In this document: positions 7,575 through 16,500 of the stretch, one piece after another
How positions within the stretch are numbered: the stretch's first letter is position 1
How the letters are laid out: every line of letters begins with the position of its first letter
Assembly: GCA_005801205.1 (NCBI GenBank)
Contig: SYDJ01000251.1
Location: forward strand, 1-32,747
Direction: 5' to 3'
Length of the DNA: 32,747 bases
From: Gammaproteobacteria bacterium
GTDB lineage: Bacteria; Pseudomonadota; Gammaproteobacteria; Pseudomonadales; Cellvibrionaceae
Notes under the pieces: model-generated
What the model was told of the DNA's origin: nothing
Databases searched by the model: none
The model's input: the letters and a program-made list of their open reading frames with translations, nothing else
Translations under genes and position numbers: made by a program

Positions 7575-8957
7575 GTGTCGCGTGTTGTAACTGAAGTTCC
7601 CGCCGTTAATTCAAAAACCTTCTTAATTACCTTGCTCATGCTGGCCTTGCCCGTGGCAGGGCAAATGCTATTGCAATCCTTTTTGGGCATGGCCGATGTC
7701 ATGATGGTCGCGCCCTTGGGTGAGCAGGCAATTGCTGCGGTAGGCCTTGCAGCAAAAATTCATTTTTTATTGTTGGTATTGATGAGCGGCTTTGCGACGG
7801 GCGGCAGTGTGTTGATTGCGCAGTATAGCGGCGCTAAAGATTTTGCCAGTTGTCAGCGGATGTTTGCGGTCACCTTAGTGGTCGGTATTTCCATTATTGT
7901 TCCCATTATGTTTGTGTGCGGTTTTGCTGCTCCTATTTGGATTCATTGGATTAACCCTGATCCGGAAGTTGCCAATCTCGCTGCACAATTTTTAGTCATC
8001 ACCGCTCCCGTGTTATTGCTTACGCAGATTATTGTGATTATTGAAGCATCGCTGCGCGCGCTAGGGCAAACCACTATGCCGCTGATCGCGGGCATTATTG
8101 CTGCAATTATTAATGTGACGTTGAACTATGCCTTAATCACGGGTAACTGGGGTTTTCCTGCATTAGGTGTCGCGGGTGCTGCATGGGCGACTTTGATTGC
8201 GCGCTGTGTGCAACTTCTGTTTATGTTGGCCTATGTTTACGCCACAAAGCACGGGTTTGCTTTAAAAATAAAACAATTAGCGCAGGGAATTGACTCTGTA
8301 CAAATTAAACGTTACCTCGCGTTTGCGTTGCCCTTGGTTGCCAACTACGGAATATGGGCGGTGGGCAATGCGACCTATCATGTTGTTACCGGTTATGCCG
8401 GAACTGATGCGCTCGCTGTTATGGGAATGGTAGTACCGGTTGAAAGTATTTTCTTTGCGCTTTTTGTCGGCTTGGCGAATGCGGCGGCGGTATTAGTTGG
8501 CCGCGCCCTCGGTGGTGATAATCAAGAAGAAGCTTGGCGGCTGCAGAAATTTTTTAATGGCTTAACGCTTGGCTTATTAATCTTGATGACGGCGGGATTA
8601 TGGTTCGCGCGGCCTTGGGTGTTAGAAATATTTAAGCCTTTAGCGGAGAATACCGCGCAATTACTCACGCAAACATTAGCTATTTTTTGCGGCCTGGTTT
8701 GGTTAAAAGTGTTCAATATGATTCGCATTATCGGCGTGTTGCGCGCAGGTGGCGATAATAAATTTTGCTTGATTACGGATACAGTGGTGATGTGGGGTGT
8801 GGGTTTACCTATTTATGCCATGGCGGTATTTATTGGCGGATGGTCGTTTACGTTTTTGTATGCGCTCATGTTTTTAGAGGATGGCTTAAAGTTTTTGCCC
8901 GTTCATTTTCGTATCAAGACAAAAGTGTGGATGAAAAATTTAACCCAAGCACATTAA
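7575..8957 (+). CDS. MATE family multidrug/toxic compound efflux transporter
   Basis: A 460-residue inner-membrane exporter with twelve predicted helices in two pseudo-symmetric halves. MATE (NorM/DinF-like) marks are the opening LMLALPVAGQMLLQSFLGMADVMMVAPLG, with the conserved Pro and the MADVMMV stretch, GFATGGSVLIAQYSGA, the second half starting ALPLVANYGIWAVGNATYHVV, and the matching GLANAAAVLVGRALGG. Members use Na+ or H+ gradients to expel drugs, siderophores or metabolites; the substrate here is unknown. The start is GTG at 7575, supported by GGAG seven bases upstream (TGGAGTAACTC-GTG) and by the position of the first helix. It converges on the DUF486 gene, 47 bases away, with no clear terminator between. 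Confidence 0.9.
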   Translation: MSRVVTEVPAVNSKTFLITLLMLALPVAGQMLLQSFLGMADVMMVAPLGEQAIAAVGLAAKIHFLLLVLMSGFATGGSVLIAQYSGAKDFASCQRMFAVTLVVGISIIVPIMFVCGFAAPIWIHWINPDPEVANLAAQFLVITAPVLLLTQIIVIIEASLRALGQTTMPLIAGIIAAIINVTLNYALITGNWGFPALGVAGAAWATLIARCVQLLFMLAYVYATKHGFALKIKQLAQGIDSVQIKRYLAFALPLVANYGIWAVGNATYHVVTGYAGTDALAVMGMVVPVESIFFALFVGLANAAAVLVGRALGGDNQEEAWRLQKFFNGLTLGLLILMTAGLWFARPWVLEIFKPLAENTAQLLTQTLAIFCGLVWLKVFNMIRIIGVLRAGGDNKFCLITDTVVMWGVGLPIYAMAVFIGGWSFTFLYALMFLEDGLKFLPVHFRIKTKVWMKNLTQAH

Positions 8958-9004
8958 TTTATTGAAAGTGACATGCATTGCTTTGAATGGGCGTGGCGCC
9001 TATG

Positions 9005-9358
9005 TTAAGTGCTTAGCTTATCCCTAAACATAAAAAACACCGCGCCTAGCAAACATAAGCCTGCCCATAAATAATCCAGCTTTAGCGGCTCTTTTAAATA
9101 AAAAAATGCGAAGGGGACAAACACGCTGATGGTGATAACTTCTTGTAGGATCTTTAATTGCCCTACATTCATGACTGTGTAGCCAATACGATTGGCGGGT
9201 ACTTGTAGCAGGTATTCAAAGAGTGCAATGCCCCAGCTGATAAGTGCTGCAATCACCCAAGGTTTATTGTTGAGTTCTTTTAAGTGTGCGTACCACGCAA
9301 ATGTCATAAACACATTGCTGCAGATGAGCAAAAGAATTGTAATAATACTTGGGTGCAT
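9005..9358 (-). CDS. DUF486 (DMT-superfamily) small membrane protein
   Basis: A 117-residue protein with four predicted membrane helices. The pattern PSIITILLLICSNVFMTFAWY, then NNKPWVIAALISWGIALFEY, then the very conserved LQVPANRIGY and QLKILQEVITISVFVPFAFFYL with LKEPLKLDYLWAGLCLLGAVFF, is that of the DUF486/DMT_6 family. Proteins of the family resemble one half of a drug/metabolite transporter and may act as dimers; no substrate is known. It lies 11 bases after the stop of the next small membrane protein and may be the last gene of an rlmJ transcript. Confidence 0.88.
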   Translation of the reverse strand: MHPSIITILLLICSNVFMTFAWYAHLKELNNKPWVIAALISWGIALFEYLLQVPANRIGYTVMNVGQLKILQEVITISVFVPFAFFYLKEPLKLDYLWAGLCLLGAVFFMFRDKLST

Positions 9359-9369
9359 AATCAGTTAAC

Positions 9370-9774
9370 TCATGCGTTGGGTTTGGATTTATTTTCTGCT
9401 AAGTCCATTTTCTTTCCAACAAAATAAGAAGAGGCAATACTGCATAGCCAGCAGGCAATAAAAATATATTGAGCGGCATTCAGTTGACTTTGGTGGGCCG
9501 CAACGCCTTGATACATTTCTTGATAGAGTTTGGTGAACATGCTTGAGAAATTTGTAGCATCTACCACTATTAATCCCTCTTCTGCATCGCGCAGCATCTT
9601 GCTATAAATGGGCATAATGGAGTTGTACAGTGTGGTCACAATATAACCGAGTGAGCCTATCGCAGACAGTATGAAAATACTCGCGCGCCCATAATGTTTC
9701 AGCCACCACAGGCCTGCGCCGGGAAATATAATTGCTGAAAAAAGTGCAGCTTTGTTCGCTTTTTTTGTGGTCAT
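9370..9774 (-). CDS. small membrane protein of unknown function
   Basis: A 134-residue protein I do not recognise. It has three hydrophobic segments: ALFSAIIFPGAGLWWL (residues ~9-24), ASIFILSAIGSLGYIVTTLY (~30-49) and, after a ~50-residue polar loop, YIFIACWLCSIASSYFVG (~105-122). The opening FPGAGLWWLKHYGRA recalls the GxGxxYLG-type start of DUF5683/TM2-like proteins, which is only suggestive. The frame extends upstream over the end of rlmJ, but that part mirrors rlmJ in another frame, so I take the ATG at 9774, 11 bases after the rlmJ stop. It is probably cotranslated with rlmJ and followed by the DUF486 gene. Confidence 0.6.
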   Translation of the reverse strand: MTTKKANKAALFSAIIFPGAGLWWLKHYGRASIFILSAIGSLGYIVTTLYNSIMPIYSKMLRDAEEGLIVVDATNFSSMFTKLYQEMYQGVAAHQSQLNAAQYIFIACWLCSIASSYFVGKKMDLAENKSKPNA

Positions 9775-9785
9775 AATGTGCTCAA

Positions 9786-10628
9786 TTATTCTGCAACAAG
9801 TTGTTCTAAACGATAAAAGCCTTGGCCTTCTTCGCTTAAGGTATCGGCAAGATAGGGCAGTGCTTCTTCCATTGCTTTCCATAAAGTCCACGGTGGGTTA
9901 ATCACAAACATGCCGCTGGAATTCATGCCGTATTCAGGGCTATCGGGTGCAATACCTAATTCAAACAATTGAATATTTTTAATGCCGCTTTTTACCAAGG
10001 CTTTTTGCATATCATCAATGCGCTGGCGCAATACCACCGGATACCAAATTACAAAGGTGCCGGTAGAAAAACGTTTGTGTGCACTGACAACTTGTTTTAC
10101 GACGTCGTGATATTCATTTTTTAATTCGTAAGAGGGGTCGATAAAAATCAAACCACGTCTATCGGGCGGAGGTAAGAGCGCTTGCATGCCCGCAAGGCCA
10201 TCGTCATCGATAATTTTGACTTGTTTGTCATTGCCTATGGCTTCTGTGAGTATGCGCCAATCGGTACTGTGCAACTCATGTAGGAATAAGTTGTCTTTAG
10301 GTCTTAGCATGGCCTGCATAAACAGCGGCGAGCCGGGGTAGTAATGCAGTTGTTTGTCGGTATTAAAGGCTTTAATAAAAGCCACATATTCTTGCACTAT
10401 GGGTGGTAAATCATCGCGCGCCCAGAGTTTGCCAATGCCATTGTCGAATTCACGGTTCTTGATGGGCTGATTAGCACCAAATTTATAGGCACCTGCACCT
10501 GCATGAGTATCAATAATCCGCAGGGGCTTTTCTTTTTTCGCCATATAATTGAGCACATGCAGCAGCAGGCTGTGTTTGAGTACATCGGCAAAATTGCCTG
10601 CATGAAAGGCGTGTCGGTAACTAAGCAT
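9786..10628 (-). CDS. rlmJ: RlmJ, 23S rRNA (adenine(2030)-N6)-methyltransferase
   Basis: A 280-residue, full-length SAM-dependent methyltransferase that makes m6A2030 in 23S rRNA. The N-terminus MLSYRHAFHAGNFADVLKH is the family signature. SAM motif I is IIDTHAGAGAY (38-48), and the catalytic N6-methyltransferase tetrad is DPSY (164-167) within LIFIDPSYELK. WYPVVLRQR, SSGMFVINPPW and the end EGQGFYRLEQLV are also typical. The ATG at 10628 fits known starts. It is divergent from tamA across 153 bases and heads a minus-strand group with two small membrane proteins. Confidence 0.95.
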   Translation of the reverse strand: MLSYRHAFHAGNFADVLKHSLLLHVLNYMAKKEKPLRIIDTHAGAGAYKFGANQPIKNREFDNGIGKLWARDDLPPIVQEYVAFIKAFNTDKQLHYYPGSPLFMQAMLRPKDNLFLHELHSTDWRILTEAIGNDKQVKIIDDDGLAGMQALLPPPDRRGLIFIDPSYELKNEYHDVVKQVVSAHKRFSTGTFVIWYPVVLRQRIDDMQKALVKSGIKNIQLFELGIAPDSPEYGMNSSGMFVINPPWTLWKAMEEALPYLADTLSEEGQGFYRLEQLVAE

Positions 10629-10781
10629 CTTGGGATCCTAAAAATGAATGTGCGGATTATAACGGAAATTACTGAACAAGCCTTTGAGTGTTTTGCCCGC
10701 TAGGGTAGAGTGTTGAGTAACTTAATATGAATCGCGCATGGCGTCACCGGCTCGGGTGCCTTTAGAACTTTTAGGAAAACT

Positions 10782-12596
10782 GTGTTGAAATTTGTGATAG
10801 ATCGACCTTTCCGGCAAATCATCTTGCTAACCGCCTTGAGTTTGGCCTTTATTGGCATGCCTGCTCAAGCTGCACCCACCCCAGACATTAAAATAGACGG
10901 TGGTTTAAGGGAGCTGCGTGACAATGTTCGCCAGTATCTGACCATTGTTGAGGAATCTTGTTCCGCACCCTTGTGGCGTTTGAAATCTTTGCTGGTTGAT
11001 GCCGACGATGAAATTGAAAAAGCGGCGCAAGCGCTGGGCTATTACCAGCTTAGGTTCACCACTGATCTCGCGCAAGCCAATGATTGTTGGCAATTGCGTA
11101 TTAACTTGACGCCGGGCGAGCAAGTGAAGGTGGCAGAGTTTAATTTGCTCCTTCGCGGCGATGGTGCGGATGACGAAAATTTTATGCCATTCATAATCGC
11201 CCCCAGCATAAAAGTGGGCGACGGCTTTCATCATGGCGTTTATGAAAATTTGAAAACACAGATTACGACGCTGGCAACTGGGCATGGTTATTTTGATGGC
11301 CGTTTTGATGTTTCTAGAGTGATTGTGAACGCAGCAACTAATACCGCCAATATCGAACTCATTTACAACACAGGTACGCGTTATCGCATTGGCGCAATCC
11401 GTATGACGCACAATATTTTGGATGAGGCCTTTCTACGCCGCTATCTCAATATCAGTACCGGAGATTATTACGATACCGATAAGTTGCTAGAGTTAAAAAG
11501 TTATTACAACGCCAGTAATTATTTTTCGGTCGCAATGGCATCGCCAGATTTGCAACACTTGCATGATAATACTGTGGATATAGATGTGCAGCTAGAAGAG
11601 CGCAAGCGCCATGCTTATTCAATTGGTGTGGGTGCTAGTGCCAGTGAAGGTGGCGATGCCAGCCCGCGTGTGCTCTTAGGTTTTGAAGATCGCTATGTTA
11701 ATGATTCTGGGCACAGCATTAAAGCCGATGCGAGTAAATCGGTACTGACCACGGATGTGCTGATTAGCTACAACATTCCTTTGTCTAAACCTTCTTACGA
11801 GTTTTTAAAAATCTATACCGGTCTTGAAAAAGAAGAAACCGATACCGCCTATAGCGATAAAAATACGCTGGGCGTGAGTTATACCTATTACCAAAAAAAT
11901 CGCTGGTTACACACCTATGCTATTAATATTGAAAATGAAAATTCGCGCGTAGGCAGTGCAGATTTAACTTATAGCCATCTTATTATTCCCTCTGTCACTT
12001 TCTCGCGCATTAAAACCGATGGTAATCCATATCCTCTTATGGGTTGGAGTTTGCTGGCAAAATTATCCGGATCGCCCAATACCTTGGGTTCAGATGTTAG
12101 CTACGAGCAATTTTATGCGCGCGCCAAATACATTCACGCGCTAACTTATGGCCGATTATTAGTGCGTGGTGAAATTGGTTTGACCGATGTTAATGGCGTG
12201 CAGGAGTTGCCAAAGTCTGTGCGTTATTTTGCTGGCGGTGGCAACAGCGTGCGCGGTTATGATTACGAATCGCTAGGGCCAACAGAGCAAGTAAAAGATG
12301 CTACTGGAAATACACTTAAAGATGCCGATGGAAATGATGTGAGAGAAGTTGTTGGCGGTAGAAATTTGTTGACGACCAGCATTGAATACGATTATCAATT
12401 TCGCCCAAGTTGGGCTGCGGCTGTGTTCTTTGATGTGGGCAATGCTGCCCAAGATTTTAATTTTGAACTTAAACGCGGTGCGGGCATAGGTGTGCGTTGG
12501 ATATCGCCGATTGGCCCAGTGCGGATAGATGTAGCGCGCGGGTTAGATGATAAAAAGGCTTGGAACTTACATATAAGTATGGGGCCGGATTTATAA
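10782..12596 (+). CDS. tamA: TamA, outer-membrane Omp85-family assembly factor
   Basis: A 604-residue outer-membrane protein of the Omp85/BamA superfamily, partner of TamB in the translocation and assembly module that helps insert outer-membrane proteins and/or move phospholipids. A signal peptide ends at PAQA (residue ~31). POTRA domains follow up to ~270 (DADDEIEKAAQALGYYQ; ITTLATGHGYFDGRFD; TGTRYRIGAIRMTHNILDE). The C-terminal beta-barrel holds the lid-lock motif GGGNSVRGYDYESLGP around residue 487 and ends GPVRIDVARGLDD with a last strand WNLHISMGPDL. The start is GTG at 10782 with AGGA eight bases upstream; other starts would cut the signal peptide. The stop TAA is directly followed by the ATG of tamB, so the two are translationally linked. 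Confidence 0.93.
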   Translation: MLKFVIDRPFRQIILLTALSLAFIGMPAQAAPTPDIKIDGGLRELRDNVRQYLTIVEESCSAPLWRLKSLLVDADDEIEKAAQALGYYQLRFTTDLAQANDCWQLRINLTPGEQVKVAEFNLLLRGDGADDENFMPFIIAPSIKVGDGFHHGVYENLKTQITTLATGHGYFDGRFDVSRVIVNAATNTANIELIYNTGTRYRIGAIRMTHNILDEAFLRRYLNISTGDYYDTDKLLELKSYYNASNYFSVAMASPDLQHLHDNTVDIDVQLEERKRHAYSIGVGASASEGGDASPRVLLGFEDRYVNDSGHSIKADASKSVLTTDVLISYNIPLSKPSYEFLKIYTGLEKEETDTAYSDKNTLGVSYTYYQKNRWLHTYAINIENENSRVGSADLTYSHLIIPSVTFSRIKTDGNPYPLMGWSLLAKLSGSPNTLGSDVSYEQFYARAKYIHALTYGRLLVRGEIGLTDVNGVQELPKSVRYFAGGGNSVRGYDYESLGPTEQVKDATGNTLKDADGNDVREVVGGRNLLTTSIEYDYQFRPSWAAAVFFDVGNAAQDFNFELKRGAGIGVRWISPIGPVRIDVARGLDDKKAWNLHISMGPDL

Positions 12597-15500
12597 ATGA
12601 AGCTCTTACCTATTAAACCAGTCTGGTTAAAACTGAAAGGACTAAGCCGCCTAAAAAAAATATTACTCAGTATATTTTTGAGTTTTATTTTTGTTGTTAC
12701 GCTCTTAAGCAGTTTGATGGCTACTCAAGTTGGCAGCCATTGGGTGGTGGGTACACTGGCAGATAAGGCAAATATTCAGCTGGGTGCATTGCAAGGCAAT
12801 TTAATTACCGGTTTAGATATTGCGAGTGTGGATTTCAAGCAGGATGAGCTTTCGCTCTACGCTGAAAAAGTATCCTTTCGCTGGCAGCCACTGGGGCTAT
12901 TTTATACCGCAGTTTCTGTGCAATCGCTCTCTGCTGAAAATATAAAAATTCATTTGCCTCCTAGCAAAAATGAGCCCGACCCTGAAAATTACCAATGGCC
13001 GAGTCTAGCGCAACCGGTGCGCGTGCAGTTACAGCGTTTAAATTTGCGCAATATTGACATTCAGCAGGGCGATACACACATACCTATAACAGCACTGCAA
13101 GGCAATTTAAGTTTGGGTACCTTTCATTTGCGCACTAGCGATTTAAAACTGACGAATTCGCAAACCAGTTTACAATTGAATGGCTCGATGGGTTTGCGTT
13201 ACCCCTATGAGCTGGATGTAGATAGCCAGTGGGCGTTTACTAGCGGCGATAAACCTGAACATAAGTATTCCGGAAAATTTATGCTTGGCGGCGACATCAA
13301 AACCTTTAAGTTACACAATCAACTTTCGCAGCCACTACAACTAACAACAACAGCAATAATTTCGCCGGCGTTGCGTCAGCCCAAAGTGCAACCTAACGCT
13401 GATGTGAAAATAGAGTGGGCAGAGCAGGCTTTATTGCCTGAATGGGTAGAGGCATTAAAACTAAATCAAATTAAACAAATACCTAATAGCCAAACTCCCA
13501 ATACTCAACCCCTCAACACTCAATCTCCCAATATTCAAATCCCGAATACTCAAAACCTTACTCAAGGCAGCATTACACTATCTGGCTGGTTAAGTAGTTT
13601 TAAAGTGAATAGCCAAGCTCAGCTTAAAGCTTTAAACAAAATTTTTGATTTAACGGGGGATGCTCAAGGCCAGTATGATCTACAAGAAAAATCCCTTCGT
13701 GCGCAAGTCAATACCTTAACGCTTGCAAATAAATTATTAGGTGTTGCCAATCAAACAGGTGTTACCGATCAAGGTGAAAATACTATTCACGTAAAGGGGG
13801 ATTTGATCGGTGAGTTTGAAACCACAAAAAAATGGCAATGGAATTTAAACCTCAAGACAGAGCATTTCAATCTCAATCATTTTATAGCCGATTGGCCGAG
13901 CGACATACAACTTGCGCTTAATGCGCAGGGAGCATTTCAATCTCCGTCAACTAATAATAAAACGAGCGAATTAAAATTAGCATTTAGCAATATAGAGGGG
14001 CGCGGCGAGTTGCGCGGGCTTTCGGTATCGGCACGCGGCAATCTTAATTATGACGGCGCGAGCTGGAACTCTTCAGATGCCAATCTTGCCATAGGTGCCA
14101 ATCAATTAATGTTGAAGGGCCAGGCTGGCAATGATTTAGCGCTTGAGTGGAAAATTAATGCGCCGCTCTTGGGGCAAATTGATCCAAGTATTAGCGGCAG
14201 TATTATTTCCAGTGGCCTTATATCCGGCGATAAAGCCAATCCCCGTATTAATATTACCGCGCAGGTTGAGCGGTTATTGTGGCGTGACTATGCGGTCGAG
14301 AATTTATCTTTAAATTTAAAGCCACAAACTGCAACGGCAGATTACGATTTGTTGTTGGCCGCTAAACACGTGCAATGGAAGGCGCAAAGTTTCTCGCATA
14401 TCGATATCAAAGGTGCAGGCACACTTGCGCAACACAAAATTGAAGCGAAAATGGATAGCCCCTCACTTGGCTCAGCAAGTTTAACGCTTGATAGTAGTTG
14501 GAAAGATGAAATTTGGCGCGGCCAGTGGCGTGAGTTTGTATTTGGATTGAAAAAAGTTCCGCGCTGGACTCTGGCTTCTGCATCGCCTATGCACATTGAC
14601 GCTCGGCAAATAAATGCTCACGGCGACAAGCTCAATATGGATTTAGGTCGCTTGTGTTTAACCACCGCGAGGTCGCGCTTTGTGCAAAAAGCCTCCGCAT
14701 TAAATGCTAACAACTTGCCCCATAGCGATATAAAAAATACCTTAGCCTCCGCATTGGCCGGCGACGAAAATCAAATGAGTAGTATTGAGGTGCAAGATTA
14801 TCCCGAAGTCTGTATGGAAAGCCGTTGGAATAGTGCGCAAGGTTTTCAATTAGAGGGCACCGTAAAAGCCTTGCCCATAGATCAATTTCAAGCGTGGTTT
14901 AAGCCTGAGGTGATTTTAAAAGGCGTGTTGGACGGTAATATTAACCTGCGCGCACTGCCTGCAAAATCCTTAGTGCTAGACGCACAACTGCAAACGCGCG
15001 ATGCACAGTTTTTATATCAGTTTCAAGGCGGTGATATAAAAATTTACCCACTTCAGAGCGGCAAGCTAAATGCCAATTTGAAGAATGATCAGCTCAGTAG
15101 CACACTCTTATTCGATTGGGCGAAGTACGGAACTATCAATGCCGCTGCAAAATACAATCTTAAAGATGAAAAGATTCAAGGTAAGCTCGGCGCGGCGCTT
15201 AATGACCTAGCACCGCTAGAAAGTTTGCTGCCTTTTTTAAATAAAGTAACGGGTTCTGCCAGTGCAGATATTAATTTTTCTGGCAGTACGAGCAAGCCAG
15301 AAGTAATGGGCAATATTAAATTTAGTCATGGTGGCGCTAATTTACCTAAACTGGGTTTGGTGTTGCGCGATTTTGATTTGCAGTTGAATAGCCAAAGCTC
15401 CGGGAAGTTGCATTTAGATGGCCAGGTGACCTCTGGCGACGGCACGCTCATGGTTAAAGGCGATTTAGAAAATGTTGGTACGCCGCAGTGGACATGGCAG

Positions 15501-16445
15501 AGCAATATTTATGGTGCCAATATTCGCTTTGTGGAACAGCCGCAACTTATCGCAACCCTCAGCCCTAATTTAAAATTATCCGCCAATGCTAACGCCATTA
15601 ATTTAACCGGCAGTACAGAGATTCCGTGGGCGCGCGCTATAGTCAAAACCTTACCGGCCTCTGCCACCCGTGTAAGTGCCGATGTTACTGTCATTGAAAA
15701 TGAGCGCATGGTGCAGAATGATTTTGTGGGTAAAAAATCCATTCCATTTTTCACCAATATTATTTTGTATTTTGGCGATGATGTTCGCTTTAAAGGCTTT
15801 GGGCTGGATACTCAATTGCTTGGTAAAGTGAATGTATTAAAAGAAGAAAATCGCCAAACCTTTGTGACGGGTTTTGTGGCGGTAGGTAAAGGTAATTACA
15901 AAGCCTATGGGCAAGATTTAGTGATTGAGCGCGGCCGTTTAATTTTTCAAGGCCCTTACGATAACCCCGGCTTGGATATTCGCGCATTGCGAGTCATGAA
16001 TGATGCTACTGCAGGCTTAGAAATTGGCGGTACCTTGCAGCATCCCAAAAGCAGTGTGTTTGCAGTTCCTGCGCGCTCAGATAGTGAGGCTATGGCGATG
16101 CTCCTAACCGGCAAGCCACTGTCGCAATCTTCTCAGGCAGATGCCTATTCCTTAATCGGCGCAATTGGCAGTTTGGGAATGGATCGCGGCCAGATGATGA
16201 CCTCCGATATTGCGAGTATGTTTCGCATCGATGAAATCGCCATTAAATCCGATAAAGGGTTTGAGCAAAGCGAATTGTGGATGGGTAAATACGTTACCCC
16301 CAAATTATTTATTCGTTATATGGTAGGTTTGTTCGATCAAGCTTTCTCGCTAGGCATGCGCTACGAAATTAATGACAAGCTACGCCTCGAAGCAGAATCG
16401 GGCAAAACTCAAAGTGTGGATGTGATCTATAAAATTGAGCGGTGA
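12597..16445 (+). CDS. tamB: TamB, inner-membrane-anchored translocation and assembly module protein
   Basis: A 1282-residue AsmA/TamB-like protein, anchored by one N-terminal helix (LLSIFLSFIFVVTLLSSLMA, residues ~23-42) and spanning the periplasm as a long beta-taco groove. Early marks are GALQGNLITGLDI and VSFRWQPLGL. The DUF490 C-terminal domain (~950-1282) shows ARAIVKTLPASATRVSADV, FTNIILYFGDDVRFKGFGLD, VTGFVAVGKGNYKAYGQDL, IERGRLIFQGPYDNPGLDI and the end YVTPKLFIRYMVGLFDQAF and VDVIYKIER. The ATG follows the tamA stop with no gap. An unusual low-complexity insert of IPNTQ-type pentapeptides occupies residues ~295-319. Its partner is TamA. Confidence 0.93.
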   Translation: MKLLPIKPVWLKLKGLSRLKKILLSIFLSFIFVVTLLSSLMATQVGSHWVVGTLADKANIQLGALQGNLITGLDIASVDFKQDELSLYAEKVSFRWQPLGLFYTAVSVQSLSAENIKIHLPPSKNEPDPENYQWPSLAQPVRVQLQRLNLRNIDIQQGDTHIPITALQGNLSLGTFHLRTSDLKLTNSQTSLQLNGSMGLRYPYELDVDSQWAFTSGDKPEHKYSGKFMLGGDIKTFKLHNQLSQPLQLTTTAIISPALRQPKVQPNADVKIEWAEQALLPEWVEALKLNQIKQIPNSQTPNTQPLNTQSPNIQIPNTQNLTQGSITLSGWLSSFKVNSQAQLKALNKIFDLTGDAQGQYDLQEKSLRAQVNTLTLANKLLGVANQTGVTDQGENTIHVKGDLIGEFETTKKWQWNLNLKTEHFNLNHFIADWPSDIQLALNAQGAFQSPSTNNKTSELKLAFSNIEGRGELRGLSVSARGNLNYDGASWNSSDANLAIGANQLMLKGQAGNDLALEWKINAPLLGQIDPSISGSIISSGLISGDKANPRINITAQVERLLWRDYAVENLSLNLKPQTATADYDLLLAAKHVQWKAQSFSHIDIKGAGTLAQHKIEAKMDSPSLGSASLTLDSSWKDEIWRGQWREFVFGLKKVPRWTLASASPMHIDARQINAHGDKLNMDLGRLCLTTARSRFVQKASALNANNLPHSDIKNTLASALAGDENQMSSIEVQDYPEVCMESRWNSAQGFQLEGTVKALPIDQFQAWFKPEVILKGVLDGNINLRALPAKSLVLDAQLQTRDAQFLYQFQGGDIKIYPLQSGKLNANLKNDQLSSTLLFDWAKYGTINAAAKYNLKDEKIQGKLGAALNDLAPLESLLPFLNKVTGSASADINFSGSTSKPEVMGNIKFSHGGANLPKLGLVLRDFDLQLNSQSSGKLHLDGQVTSGDGTLMVKGDLENVGTPQWTWQSNIYGANIRFVEQPQLIATLSPNLKLSANANAINLTGSTEIPWARAIVKTLPASATRVSADVTVIENERMVQNDFVGKKSIPFFTNIILYFGDDVRFKGFGLDTQLLGKVNVLKEENRQTFVTGFVAVGKGNYKAYGQDLVIERGRLIFQGPYDNPGLDIRALRVMNDATAGLEIGGTLQHPKSSVFAVPARSDSEAMAMLLTGKPLSQSSQADAYSLIGAIGSLGMDRGQMMTSDIASMFRIDEIAIKSDKGFEQSELWMGKYVTPKLFIRYMVGLFDQAFSLGMRYEINDKLRLEAESGKTQSVDVIYKIER
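13479..13553 (+). repeat. five 15-base tandem repeats inside tamB
   Basis: Five in-frame 15-base units encode IPNSQ, TPNTQ, PLNTQ, SPNIQ and IPNTQ, and a degenerate NLTQ follows. The DNA units share the ending AAT/AAC-Nxx-CAA (e.g. ATCCCGAATACTCAA), so the insert probably grew by slippage or unequal exchange. Confidence 0.8.
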
Positions 16446-16456
16446 TAAAAAGGAGC

Positions 16457-16480
16457 GGCTCCTTATGTAAAAAAGGAGCC
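16457..16480 (-). terminator. hairpin between the convergent tamB and poly-Ser lipoprotein genes
   Basis: GGCTCCTT (16457-16464) pairs with AAGGAGCC (16473-16480). On the minus strand GGCTCC is followed by a T-run within the loop and a second CTCCTTTTT at 16446-16454, giving overlapping hairpins typical of a terminator. It could serve the minus-strand gene ending at 16501 and perhaps tamB. Confidence 0.5.
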
Positions 16481-16500
16481 ACTAGCAGTTTGCTGGTTAT

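Noticed and set aside
9775-9891. Upstream extension of the small membrane protein gene into rlmJ
   Set aside because: The extra residues are Arg/Cys-rich and only reflect another frame of rlmJ; the ATG at 9774 precedes the first hydrophobic segment.
13479-13553. Possible CRISPR-like direct repeats in tamB
   Set aside because: The units are contiguous, 15 bases, in frame and without spacers, so they are a coding tandem repeat.
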